Shown in pieces: positions 5,142 to 5,859 of a stretch of DNA of 5,859 bases. The translations under genes were made by a program, and so were the position numbers. Origin of the DNA: DATKMS01 sp041497995 (GTDB lineage Bacteria; Desulfobacterota; Binatia; HRBIN30). The notes under the pieces were generated by a model. It ran no database searches, had not been told where the DNA came from, and saw only the letters and a program-made list of their open reading frames with translations. Every line of letters starts with the position of its first letter. Position 1 is the stretch's first letter. The stretch is taken from contig JBGQHM010000418.1 of assembly GCA_041497995.1 (NCBI GenBank), positions 1-5,859 of the forward strand, read 5' to 3'.

Positions 5142-5859
5142 CACTTCGCGGCGCCGGCGGCAGCGGGCGTCTCCGTCGGCACGTACTCCCGCCCACGCGT
5201 CTGCAGCGCATGCAGCCGGGCGTACAAGCCGCCGAAATCGAGCAGCTCCTGGTGTGTGCCCATCTCGCGAATCTCGCCGTGATGCATCACGATGATGCGG
5301 TCGGAGCGCTCGATGGTCGACAGGCGGTGTGCGATGACAACGGCAGTGCGATCTTGCATCAGCTTTTCCAAGGCATCCTGGATCAGCACCTCCGTTTCCG
5401 TATCCACGCTGGAGGTCGCCTCATCGAGCACGAGAATCGTCGGTCCGTACGCCAGCGCACGCGCAAACGACAGCAGCTGCCGCTGGCCGGCGGACAGGTT
5501 GCTGCCGCGTTCGCGCAGCATCTCGTCGTACCCCGCCGGCAGGCGCGCAATGAAGCGCTCCGCGTTCACGGCAGTCGCGGCGTGACGGATCGTCTCCAGG
5601 CTGATCTCGGTGCGCCGCAAGCCGATATTGTCGGCGATCGTCCCGGAGAACAGGAACACGTCCTGCGCGACGGCGCCGATGCAGCGGCGCAGCGCCTGCA
5701 GGTCCCACTGGCGGACGTCGACGCCGTCGACAAGGACGCGACCGCGCTGCACGTCGTAGAAGCGATTCAGCAGCTTGATGATCGTCGTCTTCCCCGCTCC
5801 GGTGGCGCCAACGATGGCGATCTTCTCGCCAGGCTCGACCGTGAACGACACGTCGCGCA
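5141..5859 (-). CDS. ABCB/MsbA-type ABC exporter, C-terminal ATPase domain (5' end outside window)
   Basis: The frame is open to the right edge and reads RDVSFTVEPGEK at its beginning, the usual junction at the start of a nucleotide-binding domain, so the membrane half lies beyond the window. Counting from the Val codon at 5849-5851, the motifs are Walker A GATGAGKT (15-22), Q-loop AQDVFLFSGTI (62-72), signature LSAGQ (119-123, preceded by ERGSN), Walker B ILVLDE (139-144), D-loop SSVD (147-150) and switch His175 in AHRLST. All catalytic residues are present, with LSAGQ replacing LSGGQ. The VAQDVFLFSGTIADNI segment resembles heterodimeric multidrug exporters of the BmrC/BmrD or YheI/YheH kind, so a partner half-transporter gene may lie just upstream, outside the window. 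The C-terminus ends in an Ala-rich tail. The stop overlaps the start of the aminopeptidase gene. The substrate may be a drug, lipid or peptide and cannot be told from this domain. Confidence 0.93.
   Translation of the reverse strand, partial: RDVSFTVEPGEKIAIVGATGAGKTTIIKLLNRFYDVQRGRVLVDGVDVRQWDLQALRRCIGAVAQDVFLFSGTIADNIGLRRTEISLETIRHAATAVNAERFIARLPAGYDEMLRERGSNLSAGQRQLLSFARALAYGPTILVLDEATSSVDTETEVLIQDALEKLMQDRTAVVIAHRLSTIERSDRIIVMHHGEIREMGTHQELLDFGGLYARLHALQTRGREYVPTETPAAAGAAK

Noticed and set aside
1..5859. CRISPR array, tRNA/rRNA genes, prophage or integron features, toxin-antitoxin or defence modules
   Set aside because: By eye there is no regularly spaced repeat set, no cloverleaf, and no integrase, nuclease or phage-like motif on either strand. 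A covariance-model or profile search was not possible here.

Overview
The window is GC-rich, densely coded DNA that looks chromosomal and comes from a Gram-negative bacterium. It carries the end of an apparent outer-membrane beta-barrel, a predicted lipoprotein with a clear lipobox, and two ABC exporters. Codon choice, the hypothetical protein with a W-P-F-S-F-E-N-I-C motif, and the GGGGACAGTCCCC-type repeat all fit an uncultured deltaproteobacterial, Binatota-like or similar lineage. That placement is inference from memory; no phylogenetic marker is present.

Layout from left to right. (1) Positions 2-319 (+) hold the C-terminal end of a probable beta-barrel protein that starts before the window. 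(2) Positions 322-452 hold a compact inverted-repeat element that fills almost the whole gap between two convergent genes. (3) Positions 456-887 and 909-1334 (-) are two small genes in tandem: a putative secreted protein, followed downstream by a conserved-looking protein of unknown function. (4) Positions 1335-1517 are a divergent intergenic region with a candidate minus-strand promoter and two overlapping, mutually exclusive hairpins. (5) Positions 1518-2279 and 2283-4043 (+) are an ABC ATPase and its large multi-spanning permease, an exporter pair with no visible solute-binding protein. (6) Positions 3843-5141 (-) are a predicted lipoprotein metallo-aminopeptidase. Its frame runs 201 nt antisense into the end of the permease gene. 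(7) Positions 5141-5859 (-) are the C-terminal nucleotide-binding domain of an ABCB/MsbA-type exporter half-transporter that begins beyond the right edge.

The permease follows the ATPase directly, and the aminopeptidase start overlaps the stop of the ABCB exporter by one base. Both arrangements suggest translational coupling within two convergent operons. The substrates of both exporters are unknown. I see no defence system, CRISPR array, phage, integron, tRNA or rRNA. The least ordinary items are the inverted-repeat element at 322-452, the antisense gene overlap at 3843-4043, the alternative hairpins at 1453-1485 and the uncharacterised gene pair at 456-1334. I would not call any of them a demonstrated new system.
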